In this document: positions 35,554-43,749 of the stretch, piece by piece | How positions within the stretch are numbered: the first letter of the stretch is position 1 | Layout: every line of letters starts with the position of its first letter | From: Muribaculaceae bacterium | Lineage (GTDB): Bacteria > Bacteroidota > Bacteroidia > Bacteroidales > Muribaculaceae | DNA: 52,806 bases | Direction: 5' to 3' | Assembly (NCBI GenBank): GCA_023662835.1 | Contig: JAMPII010000008.1 | Span: 1 to 52,806, forward strand | Made by a program: the position numbers and the translations under genes | Notes under the pieces: generated by a model | The model's database searches: none | What the model saw: only the letters and a program-made list of their open reading frames with translations | What the model was told of the DNA's origin: nothing

Positions 35554-36402
35554 TTAACAAGAATGGGATTGGATTATTTGAAATGTTGCTGTGTAGGTCA
35601 TCTCTATCTTTTGCGAAAGGTCTTCCTTGGTGGGTCGGGACGGACGCCGCACATTCAACCACGCCAGCAACAGAATCATGAGCGTCATAAACACAATCAG
35701 CATAATATACAGCTGGTTGGACGATCTTTTCTCCAGCGCAAGATGCAAATCCTGAACGTCGCGGAAACGATGGCGTGGATTGGGGTCGCAACAGCGTGCA
35801 GCTACCTTGCGCAGCGTTGGCAGTTTAGCCGGAACATGATCAAGCACCTCGTTGAGCACCCGCCCGTAGCTCTGGATGTCGGTGTCGGCATCGGCCGGCT
35901 CCAGATTGTGCGCCTGATCATAGCCAACATCGATAAGTTTCAGATTACCGACATTTTCTGTGAACACTATTGTTTCGGGACGTATAGGATGGTGAACTAT
36001 ATGATTTGCCTGAATATAATCAATGGCGTCGACCAACTCATGCTGCAGCTTGTCGAGAATTTGCGGCGTAATGCGGTTCTCGTCAATAAGCTTGCGCAGC
36101 GAATCGCCGTAAACATCGTCGGTTATGATACAGCGCCCCAGTCCGGGAACATCCTCGAAGTCGTTGATCATCACAATATTCGGGTGCGCCAAATTATAAC
36201 GCACGTCAAACTCCTTCTCAATCATGTCGCGATATTCCGGCCTGTCGGCATACTCCGGTTTCAACGTCTTGAGCATAACCCATTTGCCATGTTTTTTAGC
36301 GGTGTAAACTTGATAAAACGGTTCCTCCCATTCAGGCAGAAGAGTTATCTCCGTCCACTTTTCTGTTTTCCCTCCGAAATCGGCAGTTGATTCGCTAGCC
36401 AT
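35554..36402 (-). CDS. Membrane-anchored pseudokinase (Ser/Thr kinase-like)
   Basis: This 282-residue protein has a eukaryotic-type kinase fold. The VAIK lysine is Lys45 (VMLKTLK), and the hinge and helical lobe are recognisable (DAIDYIQANHIVHH, DTDIQSYGRVLNEVL). The catalytic loop HRDLKPEN reads HHPIRPET at 137-144, so the catalytic Asp is replaced by Pro139. DFG is DVG at 158-160, and the Gly-rich loop is missing. A single membrane helix at 231-250 and a short tail follow. It should be catalytically dead or strongly altered and act as a scaffold or nucleotide sensor (inference). It precedes the GNAT-like gene by 12 nt. Confidence 0.8.
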   Translation of the reverse strand: MASESTADFGGKTEKWTEITLLPEWEEPFYQVYTAKKHGKWVMLKTLKPEYADRPEYRDMIEKEFDVRYNLAHPNIVMINDFEDVPGLGRCIITDDVYGDSLRKLIDENRITPQILDKLQHELVDAIDYIQANHIVHHPIRPETIVFTENVGNLKLIDVGYDQAHNLEPADADTDIQSYGRVLNEVLDHVPAKLPTLRKVAARCCDPNPRHRFRDVQDLHLALEKRSSNQLYIMLIVFMTLMILLLAWLNVRRPSRPTKEDLSQKIEMTYTATFQIIQSHSC

Positions 36403-36427
36403 ATATTCTCACTTTTTAATAAGGTAA

Positions 36428-36435
36428 CAAAGTTA
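36428..36435 (-). promoter_or_regulatory. Possible -7 element of the pseudokinase gene
   Basis: The minus strand reads TAACTTTG, 25 nt before the ATG at 36402. The nearest TTTG upstream is 25 nt away, longer than the usual 19-21. Confidence 0.4.
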
Positions 36436-36543
36436 ACTATAATTTTGTTAAGATACTAATCAAACCGTTACAATACCCCGCAAAACAGCCCGCGACAGTT
36501 TGTTAATTAACCGATTTGTCACTGTTTTTTTCGGCTAAAATAA

Positions 36544-36572
36544 TTGTTTTTTTTTTATTTTTTATACCTTTG
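36544..36572 (+). promoter_or_regulatory. Promoter of the small RHH-like gene
   Basis: TTG (36544-36546), an 18-nt T-rich spacer and TACCTTTG (36565-36572) fit the phylum consensus. The leader to the ATG at 36644 is about 65 nt. Confidence 0.6.
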
Positions 36573-36643
36573 CATTTGTTCCATCGGTGCGTACCCGGGA
36601 ATAATAAAGTATATCAATGTGCTACAATTAAATAGTTAAACTT

Positions 36644-36829
36644 ATGGAGAACTTTGCAAAGAAAAGAGGTGGCCGTCGTCCCGGTGCAGGTCGTAAAAAA
36701 TCGACTGTAAAGCGATACGGCTTCAATGCTCCCGCTCCTGTTCATGCAGTGCTTCAACAAGTTGATTCAATCACTGAATTCATCTGTGAAGCCGTTATCA
36801 AGCATGGACAAGAAAAAGGCTTGTGCTAG
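36644..36829 (+). CDS. Small basic ribbon-helix-helix-like protein
   Basis: This protein of 61 residues has a basic, AT-hook-like N-terminus (KKRGGRRPGAGRKK, about 6-19). A strand and two helices follow (KRYGFNAPAPVHAVLQQVDSITEFICEAVIKHG) that read like a ribbon-helix-helix DNA-binding fold. The GGRRPGAGRK motif is common in phage and mobile-element DNA-binding proteins. It has its own promoter and its own terminator, so it is a single-gene unit between the pseudokinase and the sugar cassette. A nucleoid-binding or regulatory role is inferred from charge and fold only. Confidence 0.7.
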   Translation: MENFAKKRGGRRPGAGRKKSTVKRYGFNAPAPVHAVLQQVDSITEFICEAVIKHGQEKGLC

Positions 36830-36865
36830 TCAAGACCAATCAAAATTCATTACACTATTGATGAC

Positions 36866-36898
36866 ATAATCGCTCTTGGATTTTCCATGAGCGATTAT
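36866..36898 (+). terminator. Intrinsic terminator of the RHH-like gene
   Basis: ATAATCGCTC (36866-36875) pairs with GAGCGATTAT (36889-36898) around a 13-nt loop, followed by TT then TATG. It lies 37 nt past the stop. Confidence 0.75.
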
Positions 36899-36924
36899 TT
36901 TATGTATTATTGCAAAAAATTTGC

Positions 36925-36931
36925 TAACTTG
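36925..36931 (+). promoter_or_regulatory. Possible -7 element of the amino-sugar cassette
   Basis: TAACTTG resembles TAnnTTTG. It ends 10 nt before the ATG at 36942. No -33 box fits well. Confidence 0.3.
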
Positions 36932-36941
36932 CAGCTAGTGT

Positions 36942-37358
36942 ATGAAGGATTTGAAACCACATATTATCACATTTCCCAAAATTGAGGATCCTCGCGGCAA
37001 TCTTTCGTTCATGCAACACCCGCAGCAGCTCCCGTTCAAGCCTCAACGAACCTATTGGGTTTACGATGTTCCCGGCGGCGAGATGCGATACGGACATGCT
37101 TTCCGCACCCAGCAAGAAGTGATTGTTGCCCTGTCCGGATCGTTCGATGTTGTCACTGTCGGACTCGACGGTCAAGAAATACGCTTCCGTATGGCCCGCA
37201 GCTATCACGGCCTGTACCTGCCGCCGATGATGTGGCGTATGCTCGATAATTTCTCAACAAACTCTGTGGCTCTGGTGATATCCTCAACACTATATTCGCC
37301 CGACGACTATATTGAAGACTTCGACGAATACAAAACATTAATTTCTCAAAAGCTATAA
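36942..37358 (+). CDS. FdtA/WxcM-like cupin, sugar 3,4-ketoisomerase family (altered active site)
   Basis: This 138-residue cytoplasmic cupin belongs to the family that converts dTDP-4-keto-6-deoxyglucose to the 3-keto sugar before amination. [10 protein letters not shown] (14-23), YWVYDVPGG and LSGSFDVV are typical. The catalytic motif GHAH reads GHAF at 51-54, so the second histidine is replaced by Phe54. The paralogue two genes downstream keeps both. It may be inactive, have another substrate, or form a heterocomplex. It overlaps the aminotransferase by one base (TAATG). Confidence 0.85.
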   Translation: MKDLKPHIITFPKIEDPRGNLSFMQHPQQLPFKPQRTYWVYDVPGGEMRYGHAFRTQQEVIVALSGSFDVVTVGLDGQEIRFRMARSYHGLYLPPMMWRMLDNFSTNSVALVISSTLYSPDDYIEDFDEYKTLISQKL

Positions 37359-38476
37359 TGTCAGCAAAACTAAAATATACATTCCTTAATCTGGGAACCG
37401 CAAATCTCCCATATGCCGGCGAACTAAAACAAGCCTGTGCCAGAGTAGTTGACTCAGGGCGCTACATCGGAGGGCCCGAAGTTGAAACGTTCGAAAAGGA
37501 GCTTGCTCTATACTGCGGCACCAATTACGCTATTGGAACGGGCAACGGCCTCGACGCCATAAAACTTATATTCCAGGCATATATCGAGCTGGGACGGCTA
37601 AAGAAAGGAGATGAGGTAATCGTGCCCTCAAACACATTCATAGCCTCGGTGCTGGCATTGAGCCATTGCGGATTGAAACCCGTGTTTGCCGAGCCCGATC
37701 CAGCTACCCACTGTATAAGCGCCGCTTCGATAGCGAATGCCATTACCCCACAAACTAAAGCCATATTGACTGTTCATCTCTACGGATTGCCTGCCTACAG
37801 CTCCGACATACAGCAGATTGTTGACAACAAAAATCTGCTTCTGATCGAGGACTCAGCTCAAGCTATCGGAGCATCGGCCGGCAGCCGCAAAGCCGGAGCG
37901 CTGGGACATGCGGCTGCATTCAGTTTCTACCCGACCAAAAACACCGGCGCGCTTGGCGACGGAGGAGCCGTGACAACAAACGATGCCGAACTGTCGCAGA
38001 CAGTTCGTGCGCTAGGCAACTACGGCTCGCTCAAGCAATACGACAACCTATACATGGGATTCAACTCGCGTCTCGACCCTATGCAGGCAGCTATTCTCAG
38101 GGTGAAACTCAAGTATACCGACAAAGAAAACGACAACCGTATAAAACTAGCCTCGATATACAACGATGCAATCACCAACCCGTTGGTAACAAAGCCAATA
38201 TCCGATGGTGCCCGGCATGTGTACCATCAGTACGTTGTGCGCGTCGACAACCGAGACCAATTCCGCGAGTTCATGCTAAAAAACGGTGTTGAGACAGCTA
38301 TCCACTACCCCACTCCGCCCCATCGTCAGCCTTGCTACAGCCAATACGCCCATCTCCACCTGCCAATTGCCGACATGCTGGCTCAACAAGTTGTAAGCCT
38401 ACCGATCAACCCCCACTGCACCAGCGAAAAGCAAGCCGCCGAAATAGCCGAAATAATTAACAGCTACCGACAATGA
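37358..38476 (+). CDS. DegT/DnrJ/EryC1-family sugar aminotransferase (FdtB-like)
   Basis: This 372-residue PLP enzyme transfers an amino group from glutamate to a keto sugar nucleotide. It has the SNTFIASV phosphate-binding region, Asp165 in [11 protein letters not shown] and the PLP lysine Lys194 in [16 protein letters not shown]. The gene neighbourhood of ketoisomerase-like cupins makes a 3-amino-3,6-dideoxyhexose, as made by FdtB or QdtB, the likely product. It overlaps the preceding cupin by 1 nt and the next by 4 nt, so the three are tightly coupled. The acyltransferase (FdtC-like) and glycosyltransferases that would use the product are not in the window. Confidence 0.92.
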   Translation: MSAKLKYTFLNLGTANLPYAGELKQACARVVDSGRYIGGPEVETFEKELALYCGTNYAIGTGNGLDAIKLIFQAYIELGRLKKGDEVIVPSNTFIASVLALSHCGLKPVFAEPDPATHCISAASIANAITPQTKAILTVHLYGLPAYSSDIQQIVDNKNLLLIEDSAQAIGASAGSRKAGALGHAAAFSFYPTKNTGALGDGGAVTTNDAELSQTVRALGNYGSLKQYDNLYMGFNSRLDPMQAAILRVKLKYTDKENDNRIKLASIYNDAITNPLVTKPISDGARHVYHQYVVRVDNRDQFREFMLKNGVETAIHYPTPPHRQPCYSQYAHLHLPIADMLAQQVVSLPINPHCTSEKQAAEIAEIINSYRQ

Positions 38477-38931
38477 ACGCCGACAAAAGTTTCTTCCTAT
38501 CGACCGTCGACGACTGCCAGACCGTCAGGCTGGAGTCGCACTCAAACAGCCGCAACGGTAACCTTACTGTAATGCAGAACAATGAGGAAGCGCCTTTCGA
38601 TATTCAACGCGTCTACTATCTCTACGACGTTCCTGCCGGCGAAAGCCGTGGCGGACATGCCCATCTGCAGCTACACCAGATGCTAGTGGCCACAAGCGGT
38701 AGTTTCTGTGTCACTCTATCCGACGGCCTCGGTAACGAGCGCACAGTTATGCTCAACCGTCCAAACATAGGGCTTCATATAGTGCCCGGCATATGGCGCA
38801 CATTACACGATTTTTCGTCGGGTGCGGTTTGTCTGGTCATGGCCTCACTCCCTTACAACGAAGAGGATTACATTCGCGAGCACGACGATTTTTTGAAGTT
38901 GAAAAACAATTCGGCCCCGAAAATCGTATAA
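38473..38931 (+). CDS. fdtA: FdtA-like sugar 3,4-ketoisomerase (intact GHAH)
   Basis: This 152-residue cupin is the likely active ketoisomerase of the cassette. [24 protein letters not shown] with both His62 and His64, and [12 protein letters not shown] match the FdtA/QdtA family. It differs from the first cupin in its N-terminal ~12 extra residues and in keeping both catalytic histidines. It starts with a 4-nt ATGA overlap after the aminotransferase and ends 3 nt before the SIMPL gene. Whether it makes the 3-keto-galacto or the 3-keto-gluco product cannot be told from sequence. Confidence 0.9.
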   Translation: MNADKSFFLSTVDDCQTVRLESHSNSRNGNLTVMQNNEEAPFDIQRVYYLYDVPAGESRGGHAHLQLHQMLVATSGSFCVTLSDGLGNERTVMLNRPNIGLHIVPGIWRTLHDFSSGAVCLVMASLPYNEEDYIREHDDFLKLKNNSAPKIV

Positions 38932-38934
38932 AAT

Positions 38935-39663
38935 ATGCATAATCAAACTATGAAAATGAAACAAGTCTACAAAATTCTCCCGGCACTGCTCATCGCCGCC
39001 GGCATATTCTTTCTCGGAGTGTTCATCAAAGCCGGTTTCGACAATTTCAGCTATCGCGACCGTGTTGTCACCGTGCGCGGACTGGCCGAAAAAGAGGTGA
39101 CCGCCAACAAAGTGACATGGCCGGTAGTTTACAAGGAAGTTGGCAACGACCTGCAGCAGATCTACAACCGCATCACCGACAACAACAAGGTTGTAATCAA
39201 CTTCCTAACATCAAATGGAATAAAGGAAGAGGAGATACTTGTTCAAGCCCCTACCATTGTCGACCTTCAGGCAGAGCGCTACGGTTCCTCAAACAATCCG
39301 TACCGCTACAACGTAACGTCGGTCATCGTTGTCACATCGTCGAACATCGAGAAAGTGAACTCGCTCATAAAACGGCAAACCGATTTACTGCGCGAGGGAA
39401 TAGCCATTGTGTCAGGTGATTATCAGTATAATACAATTTATGAATACACCAACCTGAACGAAATCAAGCCCGCAATGATAGCCGAAGCGACAGAAGCCGC
39501 ACGCGAAGCCGCCAACAAGTTTGCCGCCGACTCCCATTCGCGTCTGGGCAAAATAAAAACCGCCTCGCAAGGTCAATTCTCCATCGACGACCGCGACCCT
39601 TACACTCCGTATCTGAAAAAAGTTCGCGTTGTGTCGACAATCGTTTTCTACCTCGAAGACTGA
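38935..39663 (+). CDS. SIMPL domain (DUF541) envelope protein
   Basis: This 242-residue protein has an N-terminal hydrophobic segment (about 13-30) acting as a signal or membrane anchor. The SIMPL/DUF541 fold (RVVTVRGLAEKEVTANKVTW onward) runs to the C-terminus. Members are periplasmic, often oligomeric, with unclear function. Starts at 38935, 38950 or 38956 are possible; the last two put the positive residues directly before the hydrophobic run. Its 3' end overlaps the convergent gene by 16 nt. It is probably read through from the amino-sugar cassette, 3 nt upstream. Confidence 0.88.
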   Translation: MHNQTMKMKQVYKILPALLIAAGIFFLGVFIKAGFDNFSYRDRVVTVRGLAEKEVTANKVTWPVVYKEVGNDLQQIYNRITDNNKVVINFLTSNGIKEEEILVQAPTIVDLQAERYGSSNNPYRYNVTSVIVVTSSNIEKVNSLIKRQTDLLREGIAIVSGDYQYNTIYEYTNLNEIKPAMIAEATEAAREAANKFAADSHSRLGKIKTASQGQFSIDDRDPYTPYLKKVRVVSTIVFYLED

Positions 39664-40067
39664 CATCGATGTTTCTTCCTGTGCCGCAAAGCGCTGCGCA
39701 TCAAGCGCTGCGTGGTCGACAAACCTGAAGCGCCGGAACATATCGGAGCCTTGGCTGTTGTAACAGCTACAAGCTGAGGCTCCGCAATTTTTTCTTGTTC
39801 CGCCCCTTGTACCTCCTGCCGAACTGAATTAAATTGCATTTTTGCATTAGCCCTACGGCGACGTGCTGCTTCCGAGGCTCTACGGCGACGGTCGATTTCC
39901 GGTTTTACAAGAAGTAGAATCATACGCACCTGCGGAGCCAATTCGGCAGGCATTTCGCCACATATCTGATAGTTTTCAATAGCTTTGCGCGCTTCAGCAG
40001 CGTCGTATTCGTCGAGCAAAGCCAGCGCCGACTCCCACTCGGAGTCAAATTTGTGTTTTCTTGCCAT
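39648..40067 (-). CDS. Hypothetical basic protein, possibly DUF6291-related
   Basis: This protein of 139 residues has no signal peptide. The region LDEYDAAEARKAIENYQICGEMPAELAPQVRMILLLVKPEIDRRRR (about 17-63) looks like short DUF6291-type proteins of phage-like or mobile regions in Bacteroidetes. The match is by eye. The remainder is Ala/Arg/Lys/Ser-rich, low-complexity and very basic, and ends in a cluster of His, Lys and Arg. A near-perfect promoter upstream supports a real gene. It overlaps the convergent SIMPL gene by 16 nt. Function unknown; its terminal basic region could bind nucleic acid. Confidence 0.65.
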   Translation of the reverse strand: MARKHKFDSEWESALALLDEYDAAEARKAIENYQICGEMPAELAPQVRMILLLVKPEIDRRRRASEAARRRRANAKMQFNSVRQEVQGAEQEKIAEPQLVAVTTAKAPICSGASGLSTTQRLMRSALRHRKKHRCQSSR

Positions 40068-40099
40068 TGTGTGTGTTTTTTTTATATATTATTTCAATG

Positions 40100-40131
40100 C
40101 AAATATACAACAAATCAATCACTTTTCCAAA
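40100..40131 (-). promoter_or_regulatory. Promoter of the basic hypothetical gene
   Basis: On the minus strand, TTTG (40131-40128), a 20-nt spacer and TATATTTG (40107-40100) match the consensus exactly. The leader to the ATG at 40067 is about 28 nt. Confidence 0.75.
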
Positions 40132-40167
40132 TTTCTTACAGAAAAATTCTTTTAGAAACATCGAGCA

Positions 40168-40199
40168 GTTGTAGTTCAGATAAATTATACATAAATTTG
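40168..40199 (+). promoter_or_regulatory. Promoter of the secreted unknown gene
   Basis: GTTG (40168-40171), a 20-nt spacer and TAAATTTG (40192-40199) match the consensus. The ATG at 40207 lies only 7 nt after the box, so the transcript is probably leaderless or starts just before the ATG. A second ATG follows at 40213. Confidence 0.7.
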
Positions 40200-40206
40200 T
40201 ATCATT

Positions 40207-41142
40207 ATGAAAATGAATCAAATTATATTATTGCTGACTACAGTTTTAGCCGCTTTCACAACATCAAATGCAATAGCACAGGAACTACGACTTGTCGAAT
40301 CACGTCAGGCTATGGAACCGATGACAGTACCAATGCAACGACTCGACGCTAATAACGAGATTTGTGCCCTAGTTAAGGTAGTGTTGCCAAAACGCGATGT
40401 ACAATTTGAAGGCAACATTGTAGGCGAACCTATTTTTAAGACCAACGAGTACTGGGTTTACGTGACACCCGGTACCAAAATGCTAAACATCAAGGTTCCT
40501 GACCATTATCCACTGATGGTAAACTTTGTTGAAGCCGGTCTCGGCCCACTAACATCAAAATCAATATACTATTTGGTTATAAAATCAGATCAACCACAAG
40601 CCTCATCCACGGATCAAGATTCTCAAACCCATCACTCAACAACCGTTATAGAAGGAAACACCGAAATTGTATTGTGCGACAAATGGGATTTCAACGTTAT
40701 CGACTTGATTGAAAAGTTTCCGGCAGGAAGAATCGAAATAAAACGCGGACAGCCGCAAGACATAACAATGGATATGGCCGAAAAATTAGGTCTGAATATT
40801 CAGAAATATGAAATAACTCCAGGACAAAGTATTGGGAAATTTTCTTTTAACGGGCGCGCTATAGTAAACAACGCAGTGTGCGGGCATCTTGATGCGTTAT
40901 TTTCACAAAATCATATCAATTCAGTTTCATATTCATTTTCCGAAAGCAAAAAACAATTCGAAGGACTAGTCAACCTGATAAAAGGCCACGCTAGTTATGA
41001 AAGTGTGAGCAAAAATTTCGCTCAAGAAAAACTAAATGTTAGCAACCTTAATCAATCAAAATTCTTTTACAATAAATCAAAAAACATATTAGTGGGATAC
41101 AGCACAGATAATGTTTGCTTTTTGACTGTTCACTATTTGTAG
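40207..41142 (+). CDS. Secreted protein of unknown function
   Basis: This 311-residue exported protein has a signal peptide (1-24, cleavage after AIA). The N-terminal part resembles a domain seen in many Bacteroidetes surface proteins: ALVKVVLPKRDVQFEGNIVGEPIFKTNEYWVYVTPGTKMLNIKVPD at about 55-100. The rest, from about residue 140, is not recognised and contains Ser/Asn/Lys-rich helical stretches. It is more AT-rich than its neighbours, particularly in the second half, which can suggest transfer. Its stop is one base from the GH51 gene stop on the other strand. Confidence 0.7.
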   Translation: MKMNQIILLLTTVLAAFTTSNAIAQELRLVESRQAMEPMTVPMQRLDANNEICALVKVVLPKRDVQFEGNIVGEPIFKTNEYWVYVTPGTKMLNIKVPDHYPLMVNFVEAGLGPLTSKSIYYLVIKSDQPQASSTDQDSQTHHSTTVIEGNTEIVLCDKWDFNVIDLIEKFPAGRIEIKRGQPQDITMDMAEKLGLNIQKYEITPGQSIGKFSFNGRAIVNNAVCGHLDALFSQNHINSVSYSFSESKKQFEGLVNLIKGHASYESVSKNFAQEKLNVSNLNQSKFFYNKSKNILVGYSTDNVCFLTVHYL

Positions 41143-41143
41143 C

Positions 41144-43609
41144 TTAGAGCCTGGCAGGGATGCGGAGCACTGTGAATGAGTATCGGGGAAGAATGATATG
41201 GCCGTCGGCAAGCGATGCGGTGCTGTATTGCGGGGTAGCTGAATGATCGTCGGGAGCACCACTGAGCACAGTCGTCGTAACACTTGTTAAATCAACCGGC
41301 AACTGACCGAAATCCAGCTTCATTGTTGTTTCAACCGGAAGAAGGTTGGCCAGTTTAACTATATATTCGTTCGATTCCGGATCATAAACAACCGACGCAC
41401 CCTGTCTTTTTGCCGCCTCTTGCGGAAGTTTGTCGGCAACAATAGCCGAAGCTATATAGGTAGTACCGCTGTTTTGTCCATACATTTGCTGAACATAATA
41501 ATCCGTAGTCGGTTTCACTTGCGTGTTGCTGAAGTAAATCAGGTCGGGGCGCCACTGTGTGTGTCCCTCCTTGGCCAGCAGCGGAGCGTAGGAGGTCATG
41601 TCGACAACGTCGGCGTTACGTTCAACCGCCGTAAGATAAAGGGCTTCTGAAAGAGCCGTTTCCATATTACTGCTGCGGTCGCGCAGATGAGCCGCATACT
41701 CGCCAAGGTAGACATGAGGTTGACTGCGGTCGTAGCTGTCGTAAAAATCCTGATTATTAACCATCCAACCGGGAGTTACGTAGTAATGTTCGTCGACGAG
41801 CGCTATTCCCATGCTGTCGGCCAACTGCCAGCCATAAGTGTAGTCGGAGCCTTCATAGAAGGGTCCTGCAGTGCCTACAATCTTTATCTCGGGATATTTC
41901 TCCTGCACAGCTTTGGCAATCATCGTGAATCGCTCGGCAAACACCGGCGTAATCATATCCTCGTTACCGATTCCGATGTATTTTAGGTTGAATGGTTCGG
42001 GATGACCGGCTTTGGCGCGTTCGCGTCCCCAGATTGTTTTGCGGGCGTCGCCGTTGGCATACTCAATAAGGTCGAGCACATCCTGAATGTACTGTCCCAT
42101 TTGCGCCATCGGTATGCCACACTGCTGGCCGTTGGTTGTTAGCATGTCGTGGGAGTGGGCAGATTGGCGGCTGGAATTTTGGCAAGGCACACCGGCAGCC
42201 AATACTGGAAGCGGTTCAGCTTCAATATCCTCGCAGAACAGGAAATATTCATGATATCCAAGGCCTCGGGTCTGATGGTAACCCCAAATGTTAAATAACG
42301 GTTTGCGGGCGTAGAGTTCGCCAATCGATCCTTTCCAATCGTAGATGTTGTCAACTCCATTGCCGTGAGCCACGCATCCGCCGGGGAAGCGTACGAACTT
42401 GGGCTTCAAATCGGCCAGTGTCTGAGCCAAATCGGCACGCAATCCATTTACTCGTCCTTTAAACGTTTTTGCGGGGAAGAGTGAGATCATGTCGAGGTTT
42501 ACCGTGTTGTCGCCTACAGCTTCTATGATGAGCGTGGCCGAATCGCAAGTTTGTGATGGCACCAACTGTGCGCTAAGCTTTTTCCACTTCTTTGCCGACG
42601 ACTTCAACCGGCAGCTGGCCAATGTTTTGCCGTCGGGGGCGACAAGTGAAACAGTCATTGGAACGCTTCCCCCGTCGGTGCGGCTGTAGAGCGACAGATT
42701 GTACCTATCGCCCTTCTGAACAGCTATCCCGTCGTAGCCTGCATTTTTCAGGACACCGCCACGAAGAACCGCGTAATGCTTATTGTTGCTGTGTAACGGC
42801 GCCACAGTGTCGATTTTAACTTTACCGTCGGCTGCATCCCATGCATAGTCGGCAGTCCAACCCTTCTTATCGCGAGGAGAGTATTCAAAATCACGGTTTT
42901 GAACAAGCTCGGCATACAGACCTCCGTCGGCGCCATAGTTAATATCCTCGAAGAAGATACCGATGAGCGTCGGACTGATTGTCTTTGTTGAGTCGGCAAA
43001 AACCCTCAAGGTTGCCTCTACGGGCTTCAACGAAGCATATCTTATGGAATCGTCGGCCATCACCTCGTTGTGCAAGGCCGTGCGATAGCTTACGTGATTA
43101 CCATAGCGGTTCAGCCGCTCTATCAGGCTGAACGGTACGCGCTGGATGTAGCCGTTTTGTGAAGCGCCGTTGACAATAACCGATGCTTTCGCTACCGGAA
43201 CATATGCCGAACAAATCGAGGCAGGCACATCGGCGGACGAGGCGTAGTATGTTTGAGGCGTCCACAGGATAAGGTCGCTGGAGGTTGCATGGGCAACAAC
43301 CTTATCGGTTTTGGCCACGTTCCACAAGCAGTACCAGCCACCGTCGACGGCCGACTGGCGCAATATAGGATTATACATTTTTTTTGAATAATCGTTGCGA
43401 CCCCACGGGCCGAAATCGCTTGTCAGCATCGCGCGACCATTATTGACGTTTTTCCATTGGGCCTTATCGGTACTCCATGCCAAACGCAAACCGGAGCCGT
43501 CGGTCGGAGAATAAGAAAAAATGTAGGCAGAATCGGGACGCGCGGCTTGCACATGCGCCACACATGTCATTGATATAAAAGCACAGGCTAATATTCTCTT
43601 AATTTTCAT
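41144..43609 (-). CDS. Alpha-L-arabinofuranosidase, GH51, with extra N-terminal module
   Basis: This exported 821-residue enzyme should release arabinofuranose from plant arabinans or arabinoxylans. The signal peptide (1-22, AQAA) is followed by an extra module (about 24-190) whose FGPWGRNDYSKKMYNPIL and WYCLWNVAK phrases recall beta-propeller glycosidase domains. The GH51 part starts near 200 with SPTLIGIFFEDINYGADGG. The acid/base Glu550 is in GIGNED, and the nucleophile Glu637 in VYLGEYAAH. A clear promoter lies 33 nt upstream. There is no SusC/SusD pair or sensor beside it, so it is not part of a normal polysaccharide locus here. Confidence 0.9.
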   Translation of the reverse strand: MKIKRILACAFISMTCVAHVQAARPDSAYIFSYSPTDGSGLRLAWSTDKAQWKNVNNGRAMLTSDFGPWGRNDYSKKMYNPILRQSAVDGGWYCLWNVAKTDKVVAHATSSDLILWTPQTYYASSADVPASICSAYVPVAKASVIVNGASQNGYIQRVPFSLIERLNRYGNHVSYRTALHNEVMADDSIRYASLKPVEATLRVFADSTKTISPTLIGIFFEDINYGADGGLYAELVQNRDFEYSPRDKKGWTADYAWDAADGKVKIDTVAPLHSNNKHYAVLRGGVLKNAGYDGIAVQKGDRYNLSLYSRTDGGSVPMTVSLVAPDGKTLASCRLKSSAKKWKKLSAQLVPSQTCDSATLIIEAVGDNTVNLDMISLFPAKTFKGRVNGLRADLAQTLADLKPKFVRFPGGCVAHGNGVDNIYDWKGSIGELYARKPLFNIWGYHQTRGLGYHEYFLFCEDIEAEPLPVLAAGVPCQNSSRQSAHSHDMLTTNGQQCGIPMAQMGQYIQDVLDLIEYANGDARKTIWGRERAKAGHPEPFNLKYIGIGNEDMITPVFAERFTMIAKAVQEKYPEIKIVGTAGPFYEGSDYTYGWQLADSMGIALVDEHYYVTPGWMVNNQDFYDSYDRSQPHVYLGEYAAHLRDRSSNMETALSEALYLTAVERNADVVDMTSYAPLLAKEGHTQWRPDLIYFSNTQVKPTTDYYVQQMYGQNSGTTYIASAIVADKLPQEAAKRQGASVVYDPESNEYIVKLANLLPVETTMKLDFGQLPVDLTSVTTTVLSGAPDDHSATPQYSTASLADGHIILPRYSFTVLRIPARL

Positions 43610-43641
43610 GATATCAATAAATTATTCATGGTATTCTTTCG

Positions 43642-43673
43642 CAAAGATAAAACAAATATATGTTTCTACCAAA
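43642..43673 (-). promoter_or_regulatory. Promoter of the GH51 gene
   Basis: On the minus strand, TTTG (43673-43670), a 20-nt spacer and TATCTTTG (43649-43642) match the consensus exactly. The leader to the ATG at 43609 is about 30 nt. Confidence 0.75.
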
Positions 43674-43693
43674 AGCACAGGTAGCTGTAATAC

Positions 43694-43727
43694 AAAAAAA
43701 GCGATACTGTTGTTGTATCGCCTTTTT
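43694..43727 (-). terminator. Intrinsic terminator of the outer-membrane protein gene
   Basis: GCGATAC (43701-43707) pairs with GTATCGC (43715-43721) around a 7-nt loop, flanked by an A7 run and a T5 run. On the minus strand it ends in a T-run, 23 nt past the stop at 43750. It lies just upstream of the GH51 promoter and separates the two minus-strand genes. Confidence 0.85.
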
Positions 43728-43749
43728 GTATGTTATAGCAAGCATTGTG

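Noticed and set aside
35563-36390. 275-codon plus-strand frame opposite the pseudokinase gene
   Set aside because: The pseudokinase frame has clear family motifs. The antisense frame has no recognisable domain, and its codons mirror the true gene.
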